NCBI GenBank assembly: GCA_963776665.1 | Contig: CAVZNQ010000042.1 | Coordinates: 1-64,000, forward strand | Reading direction: 5' to 3' | Length of the DNA: 64,000 bases | Source of the DNA: Roseiarcus sp963776665 | Lineage (GTDB): Bacteria > Pseudomonadota > Alphaproteobacteria > Rhizobiales > Beijerinckiaceae | Part shown: in pieces, positions 8,067 through 16,027 of the stretch | Layout: the number at the start of each line of letters is the position of its first letter | Position numbering within the stretch: the stretch's first letter is position 1 | Position numbers and translations under genes: made by a program | The notes under the pieces: model-generated | Databases searched by the model: none | Seen by the model: only the letters and a program-made list of their open reading frames with translations | What the model was told of the DNA's origin: nothing

Positions 8067-8807
8067 ATGAGCGTCGTTGAACTTCTCGCTTGCGTATGGA
8101 ACGTCGGTTGTTGGAGGCCGTCACCGCTCACCCGCCAGTGTGTGGGTTCGCTGGCGCTGGCCCTGCCCGTCGCGGCTCTCGGCTTCCTCTTCCCCGTGCA
8201 GGCCAAGGCCGAGCCCGGCTCAATGACCTTTCGAGTTGCGCCGCTGGAAATGGAGCAATGCGGCGCGCGTTGCCCGCATGTGATCATCGCCGATGGTCTC
8301 ATCGAGACGGGCACGCCGCTGGCATTCGTCGATTTCCTCAGGGCCGAAAGCTCGGATGCCGACCTACGGCACATCGTGTACCTCAATTCGCGCGGCGGCA
8401 ACGTCGTCGCCTCCATGGATTTTGGCCGTATCCTGCGCGAACTAAGGATGGCCGCCGTGGTGGGCCGGTTCGAAGACGACGGCGCAGGGTATTATGTTGG
8501 CGAGTGCGTATCGGCCTGCGTCTACGCAATGATGGGTGCGGTAAAGCGCGTCGCGCCCCCTGGAAGCGAAGTTGCCTTGCATCGGATGTCGGTCGTCGAG
8601 ACGGAGAGCGGACTTTCGGGAGACGCGACACGCGTCGCACGAAGCTACGCTGACCCGCCGATGGTCGGCGTACTCAAGCGCTATGCGCAGCGGATGGGGG
8701 TGAGCCCCGCGCTGGTTGGTGCGGCGGAATCGCTCCCCCCTGATACTGTGCACGTGCTCACGCGCGAGGAAATGCACCGCTGGTCATTCGCGACTGGCCA
8801 GCTCTGA
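8067..8807 (+). CDS. secreted ClpP/crotonase-fold protein, likely serine protease
   Basis: 246 residues from ATG 8067. A hydrophobic segment at residues 26-46 (ending FLFPVQAKAEP) looks like a signal peptide. The ClpP-like fold is shown by IVYLNSRGGNVVASMDFGR, the nucleophile motif ECVSACVYAMM (Ser about 149) and ALHRMSV (His about 172). Such proteins are common in Rhizobiales as uncharacterised periplasmic proteins; no AAA partner is encoded nearby, so ATP-dependent degradation is not implied. Two extra cysteines near residues 65-69 (CGARCP) may form a disulphide. Confidence 0.7.
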   Translation: MSVVELLACVWNVGCWRPSPLTRQCVGSLALALPVAALGFLFPVQAKAEPGSMTFRVAPLEMEQCGARCPHVIIADGLIETGTPLAFVDFLRAESSDADLRHIVYLNSRGGNVVASMDFGRILRELRMAAVVGRFEDDGAGYYVGECVSACVYAMMGAVKRVAPPGSEVALHRMSVVETESGLSGDATRVARSYADPPMVGVLKRYAQRMGVSPALVGAAESLPPDTVHVLTREEMHRWSFATGQL

Positions 8808-9141
8808 AAATCGAGTTCTCCTCGCAATCGGACGCTCGGCGCCCGCGCCCTTGCGCGCCGTCGATGACGAAGAGCGCCCAGACGTAGCCCGTCTGGTGGT
8901 TGGCGCAGGCGAAGCCCTGCACGCCCTCGTCATCCTCGGAGACGAGAAAGATCGCTTCGTTCAGGTACCATGCGACCTCCGCGTCGATGACGAGCGAGGG
9001 GTCGATCCGCCGCTGCGCCATGGCGTGCGCCAGCACCTTGTCGCCGGTATCGAGGCCCTTGGCCGTCATAACGTGAAGGGCAAGCTCCTTGGTCGTCTGA
9101 GGGCCATTGGGACCAGCCGTCGTCCCGCCGACGGGCGACAA
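8758..9141 (-). pseudogene. GNAT acetyltransferase fragment
   Basis: The middle reads as the first half of a GNAT domain: EVAWYLNEAIFLVSEDDEGV, GFACANHQTGYVWALFVIDG and the start of the acetyl-CoA loop (AQGRGRR). After that loop the C-terminal half of the fold is absent, replaced by unrelated sequence and a stop. The N-terminus is also unclear; ATG 9069 (MTAKGLDTGDKVL) is an alternative. It overlaps the end of the ClpP-like gene on the other strand. Probably nonfunctional. Confidence 0.45.
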
Positions 9142-9368
9142 TGGTTTCGGCGATTTTTCTCGTTCGCACCACTATTGCGGGGCTTGGAGGCGAGATCTCC
9201 CGGGATTGGCAGCCGGAAGGCCTCGTCATTCGGCTCTCCATGCCGCGAGCACGTCTGACCGTTTGATGGCGCGTGTCCCCGCGGGCGCATGCCGACGAGG
9301 GTTGCGGCCTCTTTGGGATTGATGCGCGGCATAAGCCTGTGGGCCAGAGGCGGGCACGATGGGCAGGT

Positions 9369-10061
9369 TCAGCCAATCAAGCGCCGATATTCGGACTCGG
9401 GAGTGCCGTAAGCTTCGCCAGCGAAGCGCGTCAGTCCCTCGCGATCGTCAATCGTGATTTCCCCTCGCCGATACGAAATCAGTCCTCGTTGCCGCAGCGC
9501 CTTGAACGTTTCCGTCACGCCTGCGCGGCGCATGCCAAGCTTGTCCGACAGAACCTCGTGCGTGCTCGGCAGTGTGCAGTCTGGGATACGGTCCTGCGCC
9601 ATGAGGAGCCAACGGGCAACCCGCACGTCTATTTTGCATTGCGCGTTGCAGATCGCGGTGTCGGTTGTTTGCACGCCGAACGCCTGAACGAACCTCAACA
9701 AGGAATCCCGAAGGGACATGCTCGCCTGTATCGCTTGGCGCAACGCGCTCGCCGGAATTCGCAGACCCTTTCCCGGCGCCCGGACATAGATGGCGTGGGG
9801 AGAGCGGTGGTCGCCGAGCACGATAGGCAGCCCGGTCATCCCTTCGCGGCCAATCAATCCGACCTCGACTTCCTTGCCGCTGCGTTGAACGGCGACGACA
9901 GATGCGAACCCTGTCTCAGGAAAACAGACGTCCTCGATGCTCTGGTTCGGCCTTTCCAGTATCTTCCCTGTCCCGAGGGTCACAGATTCGAGATGCGGCG
10001 CGACCAAATCGAAGTCGTGCCTCGAAAGGGAGGAAAGCAATCTATTGCTTCTATTGGGCAT
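9369..10061 (-). CDS. Crp/Fnr-family transcriptional regulator
   Basis: 230 residues from ATG 10061 (MPNRSNRLLSSLSRHDFDLV). The N-terminal ligand-binding beta-roll (about 1-120) contains LGTGKILERPNQSIEDVCFP and EVGLIGREGMTGLP. The C-terminal winged helix (about 150-215) contains LPSTHEVLSDKLGMRRAGVT, then RQRGLISYRRGEITI. It lacks an FNR-type cysteine cluster and the phosphate-binding motif of CRP, matching the group of uncharacterised Crp/Fnr regulators expanded in Rhizobiales. No adjacent target is evident. Confidence 0.85.
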   Translation of the reverse strand: MPNRSNRLLSSLSRHDFDLVAPHLESVTLGTGKILERPNQSIEDVCFPETGFASVVAVQRSGKEVEVGLIGREGMTGLPIVLGDHRSPHAIYVRAPGKGLRIPASALRQAIQASMSLRDSLLRFVQAFGVQTTDTAICNAQCKIDVRVARWLLMAQDRIPDCTLPSTHEVLSDKLGMRRAGVTETFKALRQRGLISYRRGEITIDDREGLTRFAGEAYGTPESEYRRLIG

Positions 10062-10094
10062 CGAGCGCTCCCTCGCACGCGCCAGTACGCCCAC

Positions 10095-10130
10095 AAAAAA
10101 GCCCGCGCTAGGGCCTCACCAACGCGGGGC
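10095..10130 (-). terminator. rho-independent terminator (minus strand)
   Basis: Reading the minus strand, GCCCCGCG pairs with GCGCGGGC with a one-base bulge, followed by TTTTTT. It lies just behind a short minus-strand peptide frame (about 10166-10255) ending NNQAPVVFDV, and in front of the Crp/Fnr gene. Confidence 0.6.
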
Positions 10131-10427
10131 AAATTGCACGCCCCGTCTTGCTCGGAATGAGGCGCTCAAACATCAAACACGACCGGCGCCTGATTGTTCC
10201 CTCCCCAGACGACGGCGGCCGAGTCGCCCCGACGGCCGGTCCATAGCGCGACCAATTGTTATCCTCTCTTGCAGCACCATTCAATTTCAACGGGTTAAGC
10301 GAACGTATCGAATCCTACCATTAGCTACCAGTGCATCCGGCGGAGCACTCGATTCCTGAACCGAGATGCTCAACCCGGTGAAGAGCCGTCCGCAACAGTC
10401 GCTTACGGCGCAGGCCGCCGCGCCGAA

Positions 10428-10727
10428 TTATCGACGCGTCACTGAATGGCCGGCTCCCCTGAATTCGGGCACCGAACCCGGCTGCACGACGAGCGGTGCC
10501 GCCTGCACGCGCAGCTGGTAGATCACCGGCGTCAGGCTGAAGGTGGCTAGGGCGCGATAGAGCCGCGCGAGAGACTCGGCGTGTTCGCGGAATTCGAAAC
10601 GCCGCGAGCGGCAAATCGAGGGATCGAGGCTGCAAAGGCGCAGCCCTCCCGCCGAATGAACCTCGCGCCCGTCCGAGTTGAGCACGCGCATTGTGACGCG
10701 GACCACGGCACTCGATTTGCATGGCAC
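10428..10727 (-). CDS. hypothetical protein with recurrent DGREVHS start
   Basis: 99 residues. Near its N-terminus it has VRVTMRVLNSDGREVHSAGG, a motif whose DNA recurs with variations near 1592-1612, 1938-1990, 17823-17845 and more loosely 18690-18735. The rest (RRFEFREHAESLARLYRALA, then VQAAPLVVQPGS) is not recognised. The first part lies inside dispersed repeat copy 2. Whether it is translated is uncertain. Confidence 0.35.
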   Translation of the reverse strand: MPCKSSAVVRVTMRVLNSDGREVHSAGGLRLCSLDPSICRSRRFEFREHAESLARLYRALATFSLTPVIYQLRVQAAPLVVQPGSVPEFRGAGHSVTRR

Positions 10728-10882
10728 AGCTGTGCTGCCCCCTGAGCGCGCGGTTGCAGGCGGGGTTGGCTAGCGCATGGTCAGCCCCGCCTCCCAAGTT
10801 GCCAGCAGCGCCTAAACTTGTGCATCGGAGAGTTGAGCGCTGCCGCGCCCATGCTTGTCATGGAACGCAGACGCCGCCCGAA
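10658..10882. repeat. dispersed repeat, copy 2 (about 225 bp)
   Basis: Nearly identical to 1945-2170 in the same orientation, with unrelated flanks. No target duplication or transposase is attached, so it may be a relic of a larger duplication or a nonautonomous element. Confidence 0.85.
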
Positions 10883-11012
10883 AAGAACGAAATTATCGTC
10901 TAAGCGCGTCCTGTGTGATGAGCGTCACAGAAAGTTGCTATCCGACCAGGTAGAAACCCAATCGATGAAAATAGAGATCGGAACACCTCCGGTTGAACAA
11001 GGGGTAACTCAT

Positions 11013-11390
11013 ATGACCTTCACATCCATTCTTCTTTCGTCGGTCGTTCTCATCTCTTTGATTTAACCGAATTTTGCGGCGGCCAGCCACGCCGGTCACC
11101 TGGCCTCGGTCTCAACCTACAAACCGATGGCCGGCTTCAATCACGTCGTCGGACCGACGCGCTTCGTCGGCTATTTCCTGCAACGGCCTGGCCTTTGTGA
11201 GGTCACGGTGTTCACGGCTGGGGCGGACGACGAGGCCTTGGTTTCCCCACCTGAGATCGACATCGCCGCAGCCGAGCGGAGCGAACTTCCTGCGGGCGAC
11301 GGTTCGGCGCTCGCCATCGCTTGCACGGCGGACGCCGACGCCATCAAGATCGCTCCGCAATATCAGAAGAAATTAGTCATCGCGCACTGA
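11013..11390 (+). pseudogene. small secreted protein with a stop codon after the signal peptide
   Basis: ATG 11013 starts a signal-peptide-like sequence (MTFTSILLSSVVLISLI) stopped by TAA at 11064-11066. The same frame continues without other stops to 11390: FAAASHAGHLASVSTYKPMA, GYFLQRPGLCEVTVFTAGAD and a C-terminus LVIAH. The continuous frame shows that one nonsense change separates signal and mature part. The mature sequence resembles small exported proteins I know from Bradyrhizobium-like genomes. Not expressible as a secreted protein unless the stop is read through. Confidence 0.6.
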
Positions 11391-11599
11391 ACGCCGGTCA
11401 TCGGGCCTCGGGCGCGCCGCCGCCCCGAGACAGCGCGCCTAAGCCATCAGCTGCTGGCCAAATTGCGGCGCGGCGAGGGCAGGCCAGGAGGGCCGCCCAC
11501 GGCCCCGGAGGGGCAGGCCATGGTCACAATGGCCCTGGCGACGAACTTGGCCGCCTGTTAACATCGTGACGGTTTAGTGCCGGGAAATGTGACGTGCGG

Positions 11600-11798
11600 G
11601 TGACGTTAGACCAGGCGATCGAGATCCACGCCAAGGCCTTGAAATACAGGTTCGGCAAACGCGCACCCGCATTGGCCAACGAGAAGGCGGATCACTGCCT
11701 GGCTTCCGGTGAATTGGGAGGGCCATGGCGTTTGGCGGAGGGTCGCCGCTGCGGCGGAGGCGCTGCGGCGTAAAGAACCCCGCGACGCCATCTCCTAA
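11600..11798 (+). pseudogene. small conserved Rhizobiales-type protein, frameshifted
   Basis: GTG 11600 gives VTLDQAIEIHAKALKYRFGK, then ALANEKADHCLASGELG, a short protein pattern I know from Rhizobiales. After about 11718 the natural end is in the next frame: GHGVWRRVAAAAEALRRKEP, then RDAIS and TAA at 11796-11798. The span is 199 bases, one more than a multiple of three, so one base is inserted. Function unknown. Confidence 0.6.
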
Positions 11799-11825
11799 AA
11801 AATACCCCGCGTGTGACTGCGGGGC
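11796..11825 (-). terminator. terminator, best on the minus strand
   Basis: CCCCGC (11805-11810) pairs with GCGGGG (11819-11824) around an eight-base loop. On the minus strand it is followed by TATTTTTT. It could end the minus-strand gene at 11968-12288. Confidence 0.6.
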
Positions 11826-11967
11826 AAAAGTCAATTGATGACGGAAGTGTCACAACTGCCGACGACGCGTCAGGCGCGCGCATTGGTCGGCGGCAGCCCG
11901 CCCTACATGCCGTCCTTTTATGACAGGATGGCAACGGCGCGAATGCCTCACGCTATTTCTTGGTCTC

Positions 11968-12288
11968 CTAGAAGACCACCCACTCGCCCCTCAGCCAGTA
12001 TCCCCGGCCCGGATGTTCCCTCCAGCCGTAGTGCTGGCCGTCTTTCCAGCTCCAGTCGTAAGGGTGAACGTCCACCTGCACACCCTGAGGATAGTCGTAT
12101 CGCTGGAGAGAATGCCAGCATTCTCCCGAATCATCGCAGACGATCACCGAGGTAGGGTCGTACCCCTCGATAGGCGCTGGCGTGGTCCCCTTCGGCGCGC
12201 CCGCGAGCGTTTCCTGGGCCGAGATGAGCGTCGCAGCCGCTAAGGCGGGGAGCGTCGCCATCGACAGGACTGATATCAGGATGTTCAT
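11968..12288 (-). CDS. small periplasmic hypothetical protein
   Basis: 106 residues. The N-terminus (ILISVLSMATLPALAAATLI) is a signal peptide. The mature part is aromatic and histidine-rich (HPYDWSWKDGQHYGWREHPG, then GYWLRGEWVVF) with two cysteines in VCDDSGECW. The end pattern GRGYWxxGxW is familiar from small exported proteins of Rhizobiales. Upstream (about 12330-12360) lies one of the recurrent NNPPPVVLG-type sequences. Function unknown. Confidence 0.6.
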   Translation of the reverse strand: MNILISVLSMATLPALAAATLISAQETLAGAPKGTTPAPIEGYDPTSVIVCDDSGECWHSLQRYDYPQGVQVDVHPYDWSWKDGQHYGWREHPGRGYWLRGEWVVF

Positions 12289-12487
12289 CTAGAACTCTTT
12301 GGGAGTGGGCAGCCTCGGGCTGCGCCTGACAACCCAACACCACCGGCGGCGGGTTGTTCCCTTCAAACGGAAAGGCGGACAGAAGCCCGCCCGCCGGGTC
12401 CCTATTCCTGTGAAACTCGCCCCCGTCGGAGTGCCTCGATCCGACGGGAGCCGCTGCGGCTGGTGCAGGCCGCAGCGGAGGCGGAAG

Positions 12488-12910
12488 TCAGGCGCCTTCC
12501 TCTAGTTCCACCGCCGATCCGGCGACGATGAGCCGCGTCAATGCGCATTCGACGACCCACCTGAAATGCCCGAACGTCTTCTCGGCCGAATTCAGGCGGT
12601 CGAAGAGGTCTGTCATGGGCGCATCGTCCAACTTGCGGACGATCTCTTTCACCTCCTCTTTGGTCTTCCCGATGGTCAGCCACGCGACGCGCAACGAGAT
12701 GGCATGGCTCATCGCCATCGCGCACCACTCGTCATAGGTGGGCATCTCATCGATCGTCAGCGGCTCGAAATTCATCGCCGCCCATTGTTCAGCGGTAGCG
12801 ATCTTTTCGCTCTCGGCTGATGCGTCGGGTTTCGCGGCCGCGCCCGTGAGCCCGAGCGCTGAAAAGCTGGCCAAGGCGCCAAGGGCGGCGCGGCGGGTTG
12901 AGGCGGTCAT
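12488..12910 (-). CDS. exported hypothetical protein, Tat-like start
   Basis: 140 residues. The start (TRRAALGALASFSALGLTGA) carries a twin-arginine followed by a hydrophobic stretch, resembling a Tat signal, with a possible cleavage near AAA-KP. The mature part is acidic and helical (EEVKEIVRKLDDAPMTDLFD, then LNSAEKTFGHFRW). No family recognised. Confidence 0.55.
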   Translation of the reverse strand: MTASTRRAALGALASFSALGLTGAAAKPDASAESEKIATAEQWAAMNFEPLTIDEMPTYDEWCAMAMSHAISLRVAWLTIGKTKEEVKEIVRKLDDAPMTDLFDRLNSAEKTFGHFRWVVECALTRLIVAGSAVELEEGA

Positions 12911-13038
12911 GCGTCCCTCCCGATGCCGAAGTTCAAGAGGTCGGCCTTAATCGCACCGAGCCCAAGTAGCAGGACGAGAGTCTCTTGCCTCCCCGGTCAC
13001 CCGCTCGTCGGTGAGTTCGGCTTCGAAGACCTCAAACT

Positions 13039-13493
13039 TTGAGCCAGACGTCCTCCGTACAGACAGCCGGCAAGGAGAATAGCTCGCGCAGAGCCGTCCT
13101 ATCGGCACTAAACAGAGCCGTCACCGCCTTTTCGTCTTCGGGAAATTCGTCTCCGCCTTTGACCGGTTTGGTCGAGCTGTTGCGCGATGCCGACATGGAC
13201 TCCTTCCGAACGAAGTTGCTGGCCGAACACAAGCGAAGGATGGACGCATTGTCAGATCGAAGAGAGCTGTACCGCAGCCCAAACGGCGATACCTGGTTTC
13301 TTGGTCGGGAGCCGGCCAACGGTCACGCGTTCGTCATCCACCAACCCAACGCGCCTTCTGGAGGCCGTTTGTCACACATTGAAGTGGGGGCGCTTTCCTG
13401 AGAGAGGGGGCGGGGGCGGAGCAGCAGGCTCTGTTGCGGCTAATTGGAACATTGGTGGATGTTCCTCCCTATGCCGACCGCAGCCCGGCGTGA
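13039..13493 (+). pseudogene. conserved Rhizobiales hypothetical protein, frameshifted
   Basis: The first frame contains ELYRSPNGDTWFLGREPANG and FVIHQPNAPSGGRLSHIEVG, the signature of a small protein I associate with Rhizobiales. It stops at about 13401. The expected C-terminus is in another frame: AFLREGAGAEQQALLRLIGT, then LVDVPPYADRSPA and TGA at 13491-13493. The break is in the GTGGGGGCG run near 13388. Function unknown. Confidence 0.65.
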
Positions 13494-13520
13494 GGCTGAG
13501 GCAGGGCGCGCCCAAAGCAA

Positions 13521-13694
13521 ATGAAAAGTTCGGCGACCGAAAAGAAGAAGACGACCGAGACGGCTGAGGTGCTCGCAGCCAGCGGCCTGGAAACTTACAT
13601 TCGGAGCGACGATGGCGCGGTGATGGTCGAGATAGCGCCATACTACTCTTTGAACGCAGAGCTTCTCGCGCTTGCGTCCGGACGCGGTCGGTGA
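13521..13694 (+). CDS. small hypothetical protein
   Basis: 57 residues from ATG 13521, beginning KSSATEKKKTTETAEVLAAS and continuing GLETYIRSDDGAVMVEIAPY. The composition is natural and the reading frame fills the space between two conserved small genes, but the ribosome binding site is poor and I know no family. Confidence 0.4.
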   Translation: MKSSATEKKKTTETAEVLAASGLETYIRSDDGAVMVEIAPYYSLNAELLALASGRGR

Positions 13695-13791
13695 TCTGAG
13701 ATGCCCCTCCGTTTGACCGTCGCGTCTCGCTCGTCCGGCCCGCGCGTGAGTCTGAGCCGCGGCGGATCATGACCAGAGGCGAGCTATTTCG

Positions 13792-13914
13792 GTGAGGAAT
13801 CCGCATCAGCGCCCGAGGGAAGGCCGCGAATGGCGGAGGACCTTGTTGCTAGCTGGAATAGCCGTCGGTCTACTGGTGTTGGTCGCGGCTAAGGTGTTCG
13901 CTGATTACTTCTGA
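13792..13914 (+). CDS. possible 40-residue membrane protein
   Basis: GTG 13792 opens a frame with a basic N-terminus (RNPHQRPREGREWRR) and one transmembrane helix (TLLLAGIAVGLLVLVAAKVF), ending at TGA 13912-13914 just before the XRE gene. The weak ribosome binding site makes the start uncertain. Confidence 0.4.
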   Translation: MRNPHQRPREGREWRRTLLLAGIAVGLLVLVAAKVFADYF

Positions 13915-13936
13915 GTACGGATGCGGAGAGTGAACC

Positions 13937-14137
13937 GTGGTGATCTCGCCAGCTCAGTCTCTCGCCGCACGCGGCCTCTTAAACTTGTCTCAGGTCAAAT
14001 TGGCGAGGCTCGCCAATGTCAGCGGAAGTATGCTTCGCGATTTCGAGAAGGGCCGCCGTATGCCGACAATCGATGATCTCGAGGCGATTCGCCGCGCCCT
14101 CGAGGCCAAAGGCGCCCGAATTTACGAACGGAGATGA
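13937..14137 (+). CDS. XRE-family helix-turn-helix regulator
   Basis: 66 residues, essentially one Cro/CI-type domain: LSQVKLARLANVSGSMLRDF is the helix-turn-helix, followed by EKGRRMPTIDDLEAIRRALE. GTG 13937 (MVISPAQSLAARGLL) is the usual start of this short Rhizobiales group. It heads three closely spaced small genes in the same direction, which it may regulate together with itself. Confidence 0.75.
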   Translation: MVISPAQSLAARGLLNLSQVKLARLANVSGSMLRDFEKGRRMPTIDDLEAIRRALEAKGARIYERR

Positions 14138-14170
14138 GCCGGGGATTCGTCTGCGGAAGGAGCCGACCAA

Positions 14171-14353
14171 GTGAGCGACAAACCCAAACGAGCCATTGTC
14201 TATCGCGTGGTCGCGATATCGGACGGGACCTATACAGTTGAAGCGGCCGATGGCACGGGTGACATCGCCAAAACGAGGGGGTTTCTCAATAGAACCGCAG
14301 CCGACGCCTGGATTGCGGAGCAGAAACGAGCACGTGAGGGCAAGCCGGAATAA
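14171..14353 (+). CDS. small hypothetical protein
   Basis: 60 residues from GTG 14171 with a clear GGAAGGAG site upstream. It reads AIVYRVVAISDGTYTVEAAD, then GFLNRTAADAWIAEQKRARE, a compact beta-strand plus helix layout that fits small uncharacterised proteins common in Rhizobiales. It follows the XRE gene by 33 bases. Confidence 0.6.
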   Translation: MSDKPKRAIVYRVVAISDGTYTVEAADGTGDIAKTRGFLNRTAADAWIAEQKRAREGKPE

Positions 14354-14436
14354 TCGCATATGCCGCTTAGTTTCTTCCGCCCCCGGATCGTCCCCGGCTC
14401 GCGCGTTTTAGTCTGGGCAATCGTGGCTGCGTTGCA

Positions 14437-14652
14437 TTGATCCGGCTCACGATCACGCCGGCCGCCTATGCCGTGGTCGCCGCGACGCACCCCGCGAGCG
14501 CCCGCCTCAAGCGCAGTAGCGCGCCTAACGGCGAATTTTACGTATGGCTCGAGCCGCAATATGTCGATCGGCTCCGTGCCATGCGGAAGCCGGATGAGAG
14601 CTACAGCGATGTCATCCTCAGGATGGCGGAGGCGAGCGAAGGCGGGGAATAG
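14437..14652 (+). CDS. small conserved hypothetical protein
   Basis: 71 residues, probably from TTG 14437. Pattern: LTITPAAYAVVAATHPASAR, then APNGEFYVWLEPQYVDRLRA and DESYSDVILRMAE. The last part resembles the C-terminal helix of ribbon-helix-helix-like antitoxins (SYSDVILRLAE), and I know close relatives in Rhizobiales, but no toxin gene follows. Function unknown. Confidence 0.6.
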   Translation: MIRLTITPAAYAVVAATHPASARLKRSSAPNGEFYVWLEPQYVDRLRAMRKPDESYSDVILRMAEASEGGE

Positions 14653-14660
14653 CCGCGCGG

Positions 14661-14939
14661 CTATTGCGGCCTCGAGGCAGCAACCGACGCACCTTGACGA
14701 AGGCTCAGTTGTCTTTGCGCCTCGTCAAAGCTCGCGTGTATCTCGCGGGCGACCTGCTCATAGAGCAATCTGTGTTTGCGAGAACGCATTTGCACAGAAA
14801 GCTCAGCCAGATATGAGGCTTCAGCGTGCGCGCGAAGACCAAACCGTTTTATCAGGTCCGTCGCAGTTGCTGTGACCTCATCTCTCCGCGGGTCAAAGAA
14901 TGGCAATCGCATCGGGAGGCCCAAAACCGGACGGGGCAT
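14661..14939 (-). CDS. hypothetical protein
   Basis: 92 residues from ATG 14939. The conserved-looking core is DEVTATATDLIKRFGLRAHA, then EASYLAELSVQMRSRKHRLL and YEQVAREIHASF, largely helical and basic. The frame is open further upstream to 15170, but that part is low-quality Arg-rich sequence, so I chose the internal start. A family with this helix pattern occurs in Rhizobiales without known function. Confidence 0.45.
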   Translation of the reverse strand: MPRPVLGLPMRLPFFDPRRDEVTATATDLIKRFGLRAHAEASYLAELSVQMRSRKHRLLYEQVAREIHASFDEAQRQLSLRQGASVAASRPQ

Positions 14940-15215
14940 GTCCTCGATCACAGTCTGCCAACCCTCATCGGCTTCAACGGGAACAGACGTCGGACGTCCT
15001 GTGGATTGCGTGGACAACTGGTCCTTGGCGGTGTCCTCCCGATGAATCCTGCGCCCGGCGCGCGTTTTTTCCGCCTCTCGGCCGCAGGCGGGGTCCGAAG
15101 ACCGGTCCTGGCCGTTTGGCAAAAACGGACGCGAGCTCAAGGTGCGGCCGGTAGGCGCGCGAAGGCACATGAGGGAATTAATTGAACTTTTGCGCCAGGG
15201 TGGAGTTTCGCCCTT

Positions 15216-15559
15216 ATGGGAGAACCTGGAAGGCCAAGTGCTGCAGTTCTGATTGTCGAGGACGAGCCTCTAATCCGAATGGGCGCGGTTTCTCTAATCG
15301 AGGACGCTGGCTTCGAGGTGTATGAGGCGGGAGCGCCGACGCAGCGATTGCTTTGCTCGAACGGCACAAGGAAATTCGCCTTATCTTCACCGATGTCGAT
15401 ATGCCGGGCTCGATGGATGGGCTTAAACTCGCCCACTATGTCCGCGGCCGATGGCCACCGGTTAAAATAATTGTCACTTCGGGGCACGTAAACGTCACCG
15501 AGGAAAGCTTGCCGGCTGGCGCACTCTTCCTCCCAAAACCATATGACCCGCTGAGATAA
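15216..15559 (+). pseudogene. CheY-like response regulator, frameshifted
   Basis: A single receiver domain in two frames. The first frame gives AAVLIVEDEPLIRMGAVSLI and EDAGFEVYEAG. From about 15335 the next frame gives ALLERHKEIRLIFTDVDMPG (phosphorylated aspartate in TDVDMPG), then VKIIVTSGHV and FLPKPYDPLR with the conserved lysine. One base is missing at about 15335 (GAGGCGGGAGCGCC). It ends about 120 bases before the IS3 element. Dead as written. Confidence 0.75.
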
Positions 15560-15725
15560 CACACAGAGTAAGAGAGATGCTGGCTGCCTAGTCTCAACCT
15601 TGATGGTTGCGTAGCTCGGACTGCCGCCGAGTCATAGCAGAGCCGCTCGTTTATTGTAGTGAGCAGGTCCCGGTTCCTGAGACAGCCGGTTAAGGTGGAT
15701 CCGACGATGAGAAGGACGGACCATC

Positions 15726-16007
15726 ATGAAGACGCGCAGACGTTTTACGGCTGAGTTCAAAGCGAAGGTCGCACTGGAGGCGATGCAGGGTCATCGAACG
15801 ATCACGGACCTTGCGAGCAGGCACGAGTTGCATCCCAATCTGATCATGCAATGGAAGCGGCAGGCGATCGAGAAGCTGGCCAAAGTCTTCGATGACAAAG
15901 CGCCTGAGATTCAGGCAGGCCGGGATGCCGAGATGACGAAGCTGCACGCCAAGATCGGCCAGCTTGTCGTGGAACGCGATTTTTTGGCGAAAGCCTTCGA
16001 TCGTTGA
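15726..16007 (+). CDS. IS3-family transposase OrfA
   Basis: 93 residues. The helix-turn-helix of IS3-group OrfA is clear: RRFTAEFKAKVALEAMQGHR, then TITDLASRHELHPNLIMQWK. A leucine-zipper-like end (LHAKIGQLVVERDFLAKAFD) mediates multimerisation in relatives. The stop (TGA 16005-16007) overlaps a possible TTG start of orfB. Confidence 0.9.
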   Translation: MKTRRRFTAEFKAKVALEAMQGHRTITDLASRHELHPNLIMQWKRQAIEKLAKVFDDKAPEIQAGRDAEMTKLHAKIGQLVVERDFLAKAFDR

Positions 16008-16027
16008 GCCTTGATCGGAGGAGGACC

